Part shown: piece by piece, positions 1 through 12,400 of the stretch
Position numbering within the stretch: the first letter of the stretch is position 1
Layout: every line of letters starts with the position of its first letter
DNA from: Tetrahymena thermophila SB210
Lineage: Eukaryota; Ciliophora; Oligohymenophorea; Hymenostomatida; Tetrahymenidae
Assembly: GCF_000189635.1 (NCBI RefSeq)
Contig: NW_002476361.1
Location: forward strand, 434,001-498,000
DNA length: 64,000 nucleotides
Direction of reading: 5' to 3'
Position numbers and translations under genes: made by a program
The notes under the pieces: model-generated
Told to the model about the DNA's origin: nothing
What the model saw: the letters and a program-made list of their open reading frames with translations, nothing else
Database searches by the model: none

Positions 1-1718
1 TATCTGCTGAAGCTACTATTTATCCTATGATTATTATTTTTTATAGATATTAGAGGAAATTAACTTGAATTCCTTGAGGAACTCTAATACAAAAAAGGTG
101 ATAAATTCCCACTTCTTTCGTTTGCATTTGGAGAATATTGCTAACTGGCTTCTGTTGGCATATGGTATTAATTAATGGGTAGTTCTAATATGCTTTTAGA
201 CGGTTTTTATTATTCATTTTAAGTTGTTTATATTTATTAATTGACGGTTGAAGTTAAAAATGGACTTTCTTCTCTAAATCTCTTACCAGGAGAAGTTTTT
301 AACTGAATGACTTTAGGAGATGATTCTGTTAACTAAGTTGTTTATTCGTTCTTAAATCTGTCTTATAAAGTAGAAATTTATCCTGAATCAAATTACTTTT
401 CATTCATTTTTTTCAATAAACTAAATCTTTTGCTTGTAATTATACTACCTTCCTATGTTGAATTAGCGTCTACAGATTTACTTGATTTACATTATTAGCT
501 CTATTAAATAATTTTTTGGTTTTCGTTGTATAACTAATTTTGATTATTTTATATATTGTAATTTTAAGAATTATTCAAAATATTCCTGGTAGAATTCTTA
601 ATAATGATTGGGTTTAAGATATTTTAATTATTATAAGATGATTACCCATAATTTAGTATGTTTTATTCATTTTTCTATTGATTTATCAAAGCTTAAATAG
701 AAACTTAATTATTATCTTATTTAATTTGTTGATTTAAATAACTTTATTCGATATTACTCATTCTTGGAGATGTTTATAAACTATTAAATTTTCTTTGATG
801 GTTTTTTGATATTTGCTACTGAAGAGAAGAAGGCAATTCTCCTTCTGAATTTTTTTGTTAAGTATACAAACTTTTTACTTTATTATCTTAGCTTTGCTTG
901 TTGTTAGATTTATTAATACCATTTTACTATGAATATGGATTTAGCTCGAGTGATTATTTTCTTAAGGATTTAATTTCATTTATTTATTATTTGTTATAAA
1001 AATCATAAACATTTTTATCTAAAAATTCTTCTGCTTCAAAATTCAGTCTAATCTTGAATTTATCAACTAATTTTTATTTGAGAGTCCTCTTTTTTTCTAA
1101 TAAGTTTCTTTCTTTTTCATAAAATGCTTCATCTCCCTCTTCTTTTCTTCTAATATCACTTTTATTTACTAATTCGATCGAAATGTCTTGTTCATCCATG
1201 TTTATTTGAATCTTTTTTTCTGGGATCTTTGTCATTTCTACAACTTAATCAAACATTTTGTCATTCATTTACTCTAAATACTGCTAATAAGCCTTTTTTT
1301 TTGTTTCCTTTTCATCTTTAACTTTTTAACTTGTTTATTTTTTTTGCTCATTAGCAATGCACAAATTTCTCTCTTAATCTTTTAGCTATTTTTTTGTAAA
1401 TTGAGGATACAAATACCTTTCTTCAGAAGAGTCTTGCTAACCATTATTTTTTGCAAAGTTTAAGTAAATTGGAATTTCCTCAGTGATCATATTGCTGCTC
1501 CTTCTTCTTTATCTTCCTTTATTATCTTATTGCTATAATTCGTCTATCTTATAATTCATTCTCCTCTTTGGTAATGGGTATAACTCTTAAGGTAAATCAG
1601 GAATTCCTTAATGAAAAAAAGGGTATTTTGAAAATATTTCATCCTATTCTTGCTCATAATAAATTTTCTGCTTTTTTTCATAGCTATTTGGATTCCGTTT
1701 ATTAGCCGAATTTTCCAT
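1..1718 (-). CDS. Gln/Asn-rich coiled-coil protein, 5' part (runs off the left edge)
   Basis: The frame is open from an ATG at 1718 to the window edge, about 572 codons, with no TGA and many TAA/TAG glutamines. The product starts MENSANKRNPNSYEKKQKIY. It has a basic, charged N-terminal third with KKKxRR-type clusters. A Lys/Glu-rich helical stretch near residues 200-260 (ERNLLEKKRTLKQKLVDKF) should form a coiled coil. A long Ser/Asn/Gln-rich tail follows with several SP motifs (ESSPK, KTSPGKR, EESPF). No catalytic domain is recognised and no intron is needed. The gene diverges from the small GTPase at 2427, with about 700 bp between the two starts. Low-complexity proteins of this kind are common in ciliates. 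I infer no function beyond a possible structural or phosphorylated scaffold. Confidence 0.75.
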
Positions 1719-2426
1719 TTGATAAATACTTCAAAAGTAGTATTCTTAACAAAATAATTAAAATTTGATATAATCTAAATCAGGCTATTTGCCTTTTTTG
1801 GTTTTATTATAAACAACTAATTTGTTAAATACATAAAACCAATCCTAATATAAAGAAAAATATAGATTAAAAGACATTTGATTGGCTTAAATTTTATTTT
1901 ATTACCATCTAAATACCACTATCAAAGCATTTCATTTTTTATATTTAATAATCTAAAATTATAAAATTATAAAAGCTACATGATCAAATAAAACTAATGG
2001 TATATTGAATTTCTGTAAAAACATTACTTATTCATAAGATAGCTGATATTTAAATTGATAAATACTTTATTCCTTTTCAAATAATATTTCTTATGATTTT
2101 TTAAGGAGCAATAAAAAAAAATTTTATTTTAAGAATTTTTAAATATTTTATTATGATATTTTAAATACTGAATTTAAATCTTGTAATTTGAAGTTATTTT
2201 TATGAGTTTTCTATTACAAATTCAAATGAAAAATGATTAAAATTGTTCAATCTAATTAATTATAATTAAATTATCAATACACTTATTTTTAATAAAAAAA
2301 AGTAATTAAGAATTTATCTTCAATAAATTCTACTTTCCTTTCAGACAGAATATCTCATAAGAAAATCTTTTATATTTTTTATATTGACAAATTTACTTAA
2401 TCTAATAAGAGCTTATTAAAAAGAGA
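1719..2426. other. Divergent intergenic region
   Basis: This AT-rich spacer separates two divergently oriented starts and probably holds both promoters. I see no open frame under the ciliate code, no RNA gene and no repeat worth naming. Confidence 0.5.
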
Positions 2427-2966
2427 ATGGGGCAGCTTTAACCATTTTTTGCTTTTACTAAAGCGAAATAAAGATCAATAAAACTTTTGATGATAGGAGC
2501 CTAGTTTACAGGAAAAACATCTATCTTAAATTAATGGAAATATAATACAATACTGCATACTTTACCAAATAATGGAATTGATATTGTACAAATTAATTAT
2601 AATAATATTGAATTCTAAATAACAGATTTTAGTGGAAGGCTTAATTTTAATTCTTTGTTTTCTCATTGCATGGCAATATATGAGGGGCTAATAATTGTTA
2701 TAGACTCTTCCAATTTATAAGAAAAAGAACTCCTATAGTCTAAACTAAAAACATTTTTTAATCAAAACTAAATATAAAAAATAATTCCTGTTTTGATTAT
2801 TGCAAATAAAAGTGATAAAAAAAAATATTAAGAAGATGAAATTATAAAGTATATTGGAATTGACTAGTATAAGGACAAAATATTTTATTAAATCTTTGAA
2901 ACTAATTGTTTCTCTGGGGAAGGACTTAGCGAAGCTTTAGAATGGTTATATGAATAACATATCTGA
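2427..2966 (+). CDS. ARF/ARL-type small GTPase with atypical switch residues
   Basis: This is a single exon of 179 codons plus TGA, the usual ARF length. It begins MGQ, so Gly2 could be N-myristoylated as in ARFs. G1 is GAQFTGKTS (Gly24 to Ser32, the same numbering as ARF1). G3 is DFSGR with Asp67 and Gly70. G4 is NKSD at 127-130. G5 is TNCFSGEGL, followed by the ARF-like end EALEWLYEQH. ARFs switch between GDP and GTP on membranes to recruit coats and effectors. Two hallmark residues differ here: the switch-I Thr48 is Asn (LPNNGI instead of PTI/VGF), and the catalytic Gln71 is Arg. The Trp before Asp67 is Thr. From family knowledge, loss of Gln71 impairs hydrolysis, so this may be a slow or regulatory GTPase. 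Family assignment is secure; subfamily and substrate pathway are not. Confidence 0.9.
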
Positions 2967-3444
2967 TAATTTAACCTTATATATATTCTAAAAAATAATT
3001 AATAATCAAATATAAAAACAAATTATAGTTTTCTTAAAATAATTAATTACATTTATAATCTTTATTAAAACAATAGTTAATTGATAAATTGAATCCTATT
3101 AAATAATAGATTTTATAATAACAAAAGGTTCACTTTTTCTTAAAATTTAAAAATTATTATTAAATATAATTTAATCTTTAAAAATCTAAAAAATTAATTA
3201 AATAAGCAAACAACAAGAAATAATCATAATCTAAAATAAATATTTATAAATTATTTTAATAAAATTTTTATTTTTTTAAATTTATAAATTTTTATCATAA
3301 AAATATAAAAATTATCATATCTAATTATGTATTTTTTAAAGTACCTATATCTTCTATTTTTTTAAATAACCTCATTTAAAATTTATTCATTTACGTCTTA
3401 AAAACTTAAAACAAACAAAATACTTTTGATCTAAACATAAAAAA
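2967..3444. other. Convergent intergenic region
   Basis: This AT-rich spacer lies between the GTPase stop and the stop of giant-gene copy 1, so it holds two converging 3' ends. The part next to 3445 (about 3380-3444) matches the 3' flanks of the other family copies near 16270, 30560 and 32420. No gene is seen. Confidence 0.5.
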
Positions 3445-6400
3445 TCATTAATTGATAACACTTTTAAAATCTAAATAAAATTTTTATTTTTTAAATTAGC
3501 TAGATCTTCTATTTTAGTTATAAGTAGGACTATTATCTTTTAAAGGAGTATTTTCTAGTATAAAGTCATCATTTCTATTCCTTATAAACAAATGAAAATT
3601 TTAAAAACTAAAATTTTATATTAATAAAAAAATAATATTACTCAATAGAATAAGTTTTTATTAAAGAATTATAACTAATCTCAGCAAATATATTAGATCT
3701 TTAAGACGGAGATAAATTTAAGTTAGATCCACTATTTTTCCTTATACGATTTTAGAGTTTTTATATTTCAATTATTTTAAGCTCTCCTTTTAAAAACATA
3801 TTTTTAAGCTTTCTCCAACTATTTTTACAAAAGATTAGATAAATGTTTGTTGAAAATTAGTTATTAATTAAATACTTATTAAAAGCTGCAAAAGGATTAT
3901 AGTTTTGTTTATAAATCAAATTATACAAGATCCAATAATTTTTAAAAAAATATGATTTAACCCACTCTCTATCTTTTATTACTTTACTTTTTAAGTATGT
4001 TATTAAATAATTCAAGCATTTCCATTTCAGAATTAAATAGTAGTTTCTTTTCACTAAAACTTCAAAAAAGTTTATTGCTAAGGAACCTTAAATTAAAAAT
4101 AAGTCAATAAAATTTACTAAAATAATGAAAAAAATACCAAATAAAATAATCATAGTTGCAATTAGAAGCGCTGAAGCTATTTAGGTTAAAACAACCATAT
4201 TAGAATTTAATTATATAAATAGCGATAACCAAAAGATAAGCAAAGTTTATATTGAAGATTTGAGCTCCAAAATATTTATTTTATTATCTTAGTAAGGAGA
4301 AAAGTAAGTCAATAATGCACAGTAAACAAGCTAGACAAATATAATTGAGATAAGTTGATTAACAGGCTAAGAAGCAAAATAAGTAGCTAATAGTAATTCT
4401 ATAAATTTGTATTCTGTTTTTAAAAGCTCCCACCACCACCTATTTTTCTTATATCCTTAGAAGAAATACCCATATCTCCTTATAACATTTGTAGAGGTGT
4501 TATCAAAAAGTTTAGAGCTGTTTTTACATAAAATGTACAACATTACTAAAGGATATATGATAGTCACCAGTATCAAAACAGGTAAAATTAAAAAGATTAT
4601 GTAGAAAATATGCTCTTAAGTGTAGCACTATTAATCCATTTAGCTTTTCATGTAATACTAATTATCAAATTTTTGACAAAAAATTACTTAAAGAGCTGCT
4701 TAGTAAACGTTTTATGAAGCAAGGTAAGTAAAAACAATTAAAGTGCTTATAAGCATATTTACATTGTTATATTTTATTTCCAAATAGTAGGCTTCTTTTG
4801 GATTTATATTATTTAAAATATATATGATTAATTTCATCATAATGTAGATAAGTATCAAAAATATTAGAGGGAGAACGATAGAAATGTAAATAAACCTCAA
4901 ATATTAAATTGGAATTTAAGTATGTATTGAGCTTAGACTACAATCTAGTGAATATAAAAAGACAAGTACAGGTTATGAAGCTACTTATGGGAAAGTGAAT
5001 AAGAAAGAGAATAAATCAGGGAAACTAACTTATAGATTTTCTTTTAAAGATGTAATGATGTAAAATTAATTGATAAATATTTTTGATATGACAGATGATT
5101 AAAGAATAAATTAAGAAACTCCAAATTAAATAACATTAATCGAAGAAAGAATTCTAATTTAGCACATTTTACAGTTATTACTTTAGGATTCGATGATTAA
5201 AAATCCCAAATAAAGCAAAACTGATAAAAAGACTAAAATTTGCTTGTATGCGTTATCCTTTATTTAATCACACCTAATGCATTAAATACCTTAGCTACCT
5301 ACCTAACTTGATCCGTACTATAGTCCCCAAATTTTCCCATAATTATCACATGATGAGCATAAAGCTCCTACATACCCTTCTGAACAATATCCTTTTGATT
5401 CATTACCATTACAATTATTAGAATTACAAAAAAATATTTAATCAGATTGATTGCTCACTCTCCTAAAATTCAAAATATATTTATTAATTCTAAAATAAAA
5501 ATTAATTAATTAATAATTTACCAGTAATTTTATTTTAAGACTATTTAATTGAGAAAGCATGAATTGGTTTGAGAAGTATCACAACTTTTGCACTCAATCT
5601 TCTTTCCTATTTTGGGCTCCTCTAGAGAATACGTACCATTTAAACATTAAGTGCACTCGTAGAGCTAGCATCCATCACATGTTGAGGTATAGTACTCTCC
5701 AACATAGCACTCTCTAAATTATATATTAATTTAAATATCTGTAATATTACTAAATTAATTTGATCCTTAAAGTGATTTCATTCCATTTAGCTGCAGTTAT
5801 ATTAAACCCCTTTTTGTTGGAATTCCTGTTATTTTAAAATTGTTCATTAAGCATCCAATCTTGTTTTTGCCATGATAAGCATAATCTACAAGTGTTGCTC
5901 CATCTATTTTTATAGTTTCTTCTTCTAATGAGGTACTTATTTGATTTATTTGCACCCTGCAATTATATTAACTAATTTCTTAAATCAGTTTCTGGCTTAG
6001 AGATTATGTTAAGGCTTAAATTTTTATAAATATAATTAAACTAAGATTTATAAAAATTTTTTACTCTGGTCTTGTAGATTAATTTATTAGACAAGATTCT
6101 TGAATTCATCTAAAAATTAGACTGAGAAATCAAAACTACTCATTCCACTTCTAAAATTACTTAGTGTAACATTAGGATAGTAATCAATATTAACTTTGAA
6201 GTCTTTACTTGGTAATATTGAAGCATATTATGGATAGCTAGCAATTGAATTTCCAAAAATGATAGCTGTATTCTGTTAACAATGATTTTGGCTAAATGTT
6301 TTACAAGAATCTTTTGAGGCATTAGAGTTTTAAATTAAAAAGAGAGGTTTTAGATTTAAGTATCTTATGGCTCCACCTATTCCAGCAGTGTTGTTTACAA

Positions 6401-9400
6401 ACTAAGTTTAGTTTATAGACAAATCAGTATTATCAAGTAAAATAGCACCTCCGCTCCTATTTATTATTTAATTTGTAATTTTAATTAATTCTAAATAAAA
6501 TAAAAAAAACTAATAAAAAAATGAAATAAGAGAATTTATTAGTTAAACATAATACCCATAAGCTTTGCTATTTTAAATTAAAGATTGGGTTATAAAAGAA
6601 CTATTTCCACCAGATGATGTTAGATACATACACCCTCCATCATTAAAAGCTATACAATCCTATAGATTTAAATTTGATAATGTAAATTATCCTATATTAC
6701 TAGCATATAAAAAGCCTCCATCTTCATTAGAAGTTGATTTTGATGAATTTACAGAATTTAATTCTATGCTTCCTTTTTATATGTATATGCTTCCACCTAG
6801 ATCAGATGAGCAGTTTGTAAATTAGCTTTACCTTAGGCTAAGAGTAGATTAAATTGAATATATAGATCCTCCTTAGTTTTAACTTATATCATTTTTAAAC
6901 GAAACTTATTCTATTTATAAATCACTTTAAGATAAATATATTGAACCTCCTAAAAAGGATTAGTTAGATTCAAACTCAGATGAAGTCAAGGACACTTATG
7001 AGTTTGAAAGTATGTTTATCACAGAGGTTTAGAATAATTTATTGTTAGATATATTTTCTTTCAAAGATGAATTAGATATTAATACTTTAGATGAAAGTAG
7101 TAAAACACCTTAAGCAGCTTAGTTATTCCAAACTATTAAGTTCTAAAAATAACCTAATTAGGTATTTAGGACAACAAATAAATTTTAAAACCCTTAATTT
7201 TACATAAAAGTAGCATTTGTGCAATTCATATAATTAGCTTTTAAATTCAAAATTTAATTAGATTAATTTAAATCAGTATTATTATTGATATCAGCTTTTG
7301 AAATTATCTATTAGAGGCTATTTATTTATACAATGCTGTATTTTGAATATAAGCTGTACTAATTATTAGATATATTTAATGTCCAAATTGCTATATTATC
7401 TTCAAGTAATTACTAATTCAAAGCTACTTTTGCTACCACTTAACTAATACTACTGTTATATGAAAGTAGCATAATTTCTTTATTGTTAGTAAACTTGATA
7501 TTACTTAACGATAAATTAGAGACAACATAGCTTTTAATTATAGGTATAGGAGTACCTGAATTTTAATTTATATTGACTCTATCAAATGAGACATTATTAT
7601 AATTTGAAATGAAAATGGCTGAAGTACTTGTTGTATCTTCTCTAAAGAGAAATTCTGATTACTGGATTTACAAATCTTAAAATCTAATTATGCTTTTGAT
7701 ATTATTAACATCATTTTAAAAGTAAAAAAGATTGATCTAACTGAAATTAGACTATGATACGTTGATTTGATTAAAAAGCATATTATTCACCTATTAGAAA
7801 TTGAAAATTGTTACTATATTTTATGCTGATTATGTCATATTTAAAATCTATAGCTAATCAAACACCACACTTTCTATGTAATTAAAATTGAAAGAAAATA
7901 ATTTTTCATTACCTAATTAGACATTATTTAGTTGAAATTAAGTTAAATTTTGAATATTAAACAGCAGGTAATCTTTTTGAGAAGAAGCAGGCTCTATGTA
8001 CAAATTATTTAATGAAATTAAGTTATAACCTGAAAAAGAAAAAAATATTTCCTCGTTAACAATTATTTTTTGTTGAACTGTTTTTGTCTGATCAGCAACA
8101 ATGTTAACTTAGGTAATTTAAGAAAATTGAAAAGAAGGAAAAGGTAGCAAAATGGTTTCCTAATCTATAATAACATTAAATTTTATACTTTAAATATTAA
8201 AGTATGCTTAAATTTGTTAGTAAACGCTTTATACGGAAAGTACCACTTCGCCAAATTATGCTGATGACAGTGATTATTAGCATGATTTTTCTCCAAAAAT
8301 AGGTAACTAAACTTGTGAAATTGTATCCTAAGAATACAAAATTAACTAAACATAAATATTGTCTGCTGAGCTAAAAGTATTGTAAGAAGCTATGCTCCCT
8401 AAGACAATTCCATTTAATTAAAAATTACCTAATTAATTCACTTTTTAATTAGCGTAATCTATTTAATAAATAAAAATTGTCTTGAAGTATGCATCTATGA
8501 AGTAATCTTTGTTTATGAAGACAATCTAATTGCAATCAGGAGTATAAACAAAATCAGTAATATTCAGATTTGATATATACCTGCCTGTAGCTACATTTTT
8601 TAAAGAAGAAAGTTAATTAATTTAGTAGTTTCCTATGCAACTTTAAATAATTAGGTCAAAATCTTAACTGATATCTAACTTGTATGAGTAACCAATACAG
8701 GGGCTAGGGATAATACTAAACTAAGTGAAATTATTAGAATTGTATAAACTTAAAGAGAAATCCAGTATTCTTTTGATAAATATCTATTTTATAATCAATT
8801 TAAAATAAAAAATTTTTAAGTTAAAATTTCTTCACAAAAGTTGTATAGCATTTTAAAAAGTATTTTCTTAAATTTTATTTTGTAAAATTAGAAAAAACTT
8901 AATAAGGTATTAAGGTTTATAATATTGAAATATTTTTTACTTTTTACTTTTTCTTAAATGTTTCAAAAATACCACAAATTGATACAAATAACTTATTCTT
9001 TTATATGACATATTAATGAAAGGCAGTATATTGTTATTTGAAAAGTATAACTTAAAATAAATAAATTAATTTGATTACTTAGTTATTGTACTATAGCATA
9101 ACGTGAGCATGAGAACTTAAACCAGGTAAAGGTAATTATTGTTAGTTAAGTATTTTCAACTTTTACGAGAGTAACATTTATCCAATTTATCCATCAAAAG
9201 AAGAAGCTATGATCATGTAATTTTAATTCAATCTTAAAAAACAATAATTAGCAATAGCTTATGTTAACATTTAAGAATACAACTATTGCTAAAATATATT
9301 TTAATTATTGTCAAGAGTAAAAAATATAACTTCTCCTTAAGATGTAGTTATAAAAAAGGTATTGATCTCTAATATAGATTGTAACTATATAACAGCAGAG

Positions 9401-12400
9401 CTTTACTATAGTTGAATTGTCTAACTTTAAACAAAACTATTAACATTCAGAATAGTCAAAACATTAGCTTGAGAACATATAAAATAGTTATCAAGTTGTG
9501 TACTTCTCAAGCACTTTAAAGATTAGGCATATATGATATCAAATGTATTAATATTAAAGAATATTATTTAATCTCTAGTTATCAAAGCACAAACTTTATC
9601 TTGTCCCTACAAAATAGTAAACATACTCTAAGACTCATATATGGGAGCCTAACTGTTTACAAAAAATCCATATCTAAGAGATTGATTTTAGTAATCCCAA
9701 ATTTATACAATGTTCCTGTGTTAATGGAATATTATTCCTTGCTTTGTGCTTAAAGTAGACATTACACCTTTTTAAAGTTGAAAAAAAATAAATTAAATGG
9801 TCAATTAATGAATATAAACCTGTATTTCTGAATGAGACTGAGTAGGCATTAGATTAAAGAAATTCAATTAAGTTGTAGTAAGAGATAGTTTGTGCTGGTT
9901 AACTTACAAATAAAAATAAATTATGAGTTTTATCTAAATAGACATTATTTATCTTTTAGGATGTGACTTATATTGTTTACTACAAAACTAGTGAAGGATA
10001 TGATATCATATATATGTAACCATTAAAATCTGCAACTAAAAGATATCCATTGTCTTTGTCTAGAAAACCATCGTTAAGTTAATATGGGAGAATCAGTTAG
10101 TTTCTATAAAAAGATAAATTAAATCAAATTAAAAAATAAATTATTTATATTTATACAAAAGGACAGGAGTTGGAATGATTTAGTAGTTATATGTTTTTAC
10201 TTTGTTATCCTAACTATTATTAAAGTTTATCATTAATTTATATTTAATTAAATAAAAAATTAGAATACCTTATTGTTGTTATAATCATTTATTGCTCATC
10301 TATTATTAGTTGGTTAATCCAACTTTTAGCACAGTGCCTATATGCTAATTGTGTACATTTGTAATCATAAAGCCTAAAATCACCATTTTGCTAAATTTAA
10401 AAGTAGTTTAAATTAGTAAAAATATAAAATTGTTCATTTACATCCCAAGTAACTTAATACTGATTTGTGTAATCAAAATTACTATAGATTCCGACAACTT
10501 AGCATTTATATTTCAATGTATAATAATCAAAAGTGCTTGACCACCAAGCTAACTATTAAAAATAAAAATAAATTTAATTAATCTTAAAATATTAAATTTT
10601 CCTACTCCCATTATAGTGATAATTCCTAAATTTTAGTTGAAGGATATACTAGAAATAGCACTTGGATTTGCATTTATCAAAGACTATATAAGTGTAAAAT
10701 TGTTGTTTAAATCCCAAACAACTACAGTCCCAGGAGATATACAAGAAGAAAACAATCTATTCATTTTAACATCATGATAAAATTTGTTAATTTTATTACA
10801 TTAAGTTAAATTGTGGTCCATTATTCCTATTTATTAGTAATTATCCAGCCTGTAGACATAAACAATATTTACTGTTGAATTTAAATATCCAAGAAATATC
10901 CAGTTTTGGGAAGGAAGAGAGTATATGATATAAGGTGATAAATTTAGGTTGCTGTTAAAATTTGGAAGGTACTGTTATGTTAAGTGATTGAATATTTTTA
11001 CTTTATTTGTTAAAGTAAAACTCAAACCACTTTTGATGTCAATAAAATAACTATTGATAGCTACATTTTCTTAAACCTAATTTATCAATCCTAGATTTGT
11101 CATCCTTCTTGTGAAAATCTAATATTTATAAAATATATAAATGAAATAGTAATTGTGTTTAGTATTAGGCTATACTTTTAGGTTAGACTTTATTACTAAG
11201 GAGTTGGAACTACTATCTAATTGTTCAAAGTCATTAAAAAACTGGTTATTGAAAATTGAGAGAATAGTATTTGTAATGTAATTGTAGTAAATAACTTATC
11301 CATTTTGGTATGATACAACTACTAAATTATATTGAGGAAATATATCCATCATTTGCAAAGCATTATTATTAAGTTGTAATAGATAGAGAACCTTGGCTTA
11401 TACAATATTTATAACCTCTATTTTATAGTTAGCTAAAATGATAATCAAAAGAGCTCTAGGTCCATCATATTTGTACATAAGAACAGATTAATCAACAAAA
11501 TCCAATATGTTTTCTTGCATAGTTTGATAGTTTTTAAGAAATAGCTGATTTCCTCTATTTAAAATAATTATCTATTATTCTTATACTAAAGTTATTGAGC
11601 TACTCGTCCCTGTATAATAACTTATTGAATTCGTCAAACTTAACTTATTACTATTATATGTGTATATCTTTTAAAATTAATATTTTTTATTTGTTTGCTT
11701 AATAAAAAGCAATTTACTTAAATAACCTATTATGAAATAGCAACTAATTAATTGATTGAGCTGATGAAATAGTATTAAGAAATAGTAGCATTGGAACCTT
11801 AAAAACTGACAGGTTAATTTGAGCTTCCACTTGAATAGAAATAGTTAAATAAATATAATTTACTATTAACTTGCAGCAATATTTACTAACTAATCTCAAT
11901 TAATTTTACAGGCCCATTAATTCTACCATTGATAACTAAAATTCCTTTAAATATCAAAGAGTGGTCAAGGTCTTTATTAAATTTATATATCATATAAGAA
12001 GTTGATTCTAATATGAAACCTACCATATATCCGTTTGTCTTATCTTGATAAAGATTAAAAGTTTAGCTATCGCTACTAGTAAAAGGATTACTAATTCTAT
12101 CAATTAGCGTTCCTTAAATATAGTCAAATACAAATATTTGATTTAAACCTCCACTAGTAGTAAAATAAGAAAATTAGACCATCTAAATTATTTTTGTTAA
12201 AATAACATTGATTAAATTGGAAGTAAGCAATAGAAAGATTGCATATTAATTTTTGTTATCTAAATATTTTATGAAATTAATCTAAAATTATATTGGCATG
12301 AAATTTAATTTTATTTTTAGAAAATGATTTATTTTTCATTAAAATTCTAAACTAAAATTAAGAGCGGACTAGTTATTTTTTAAAATAATCTGTATTTTTA

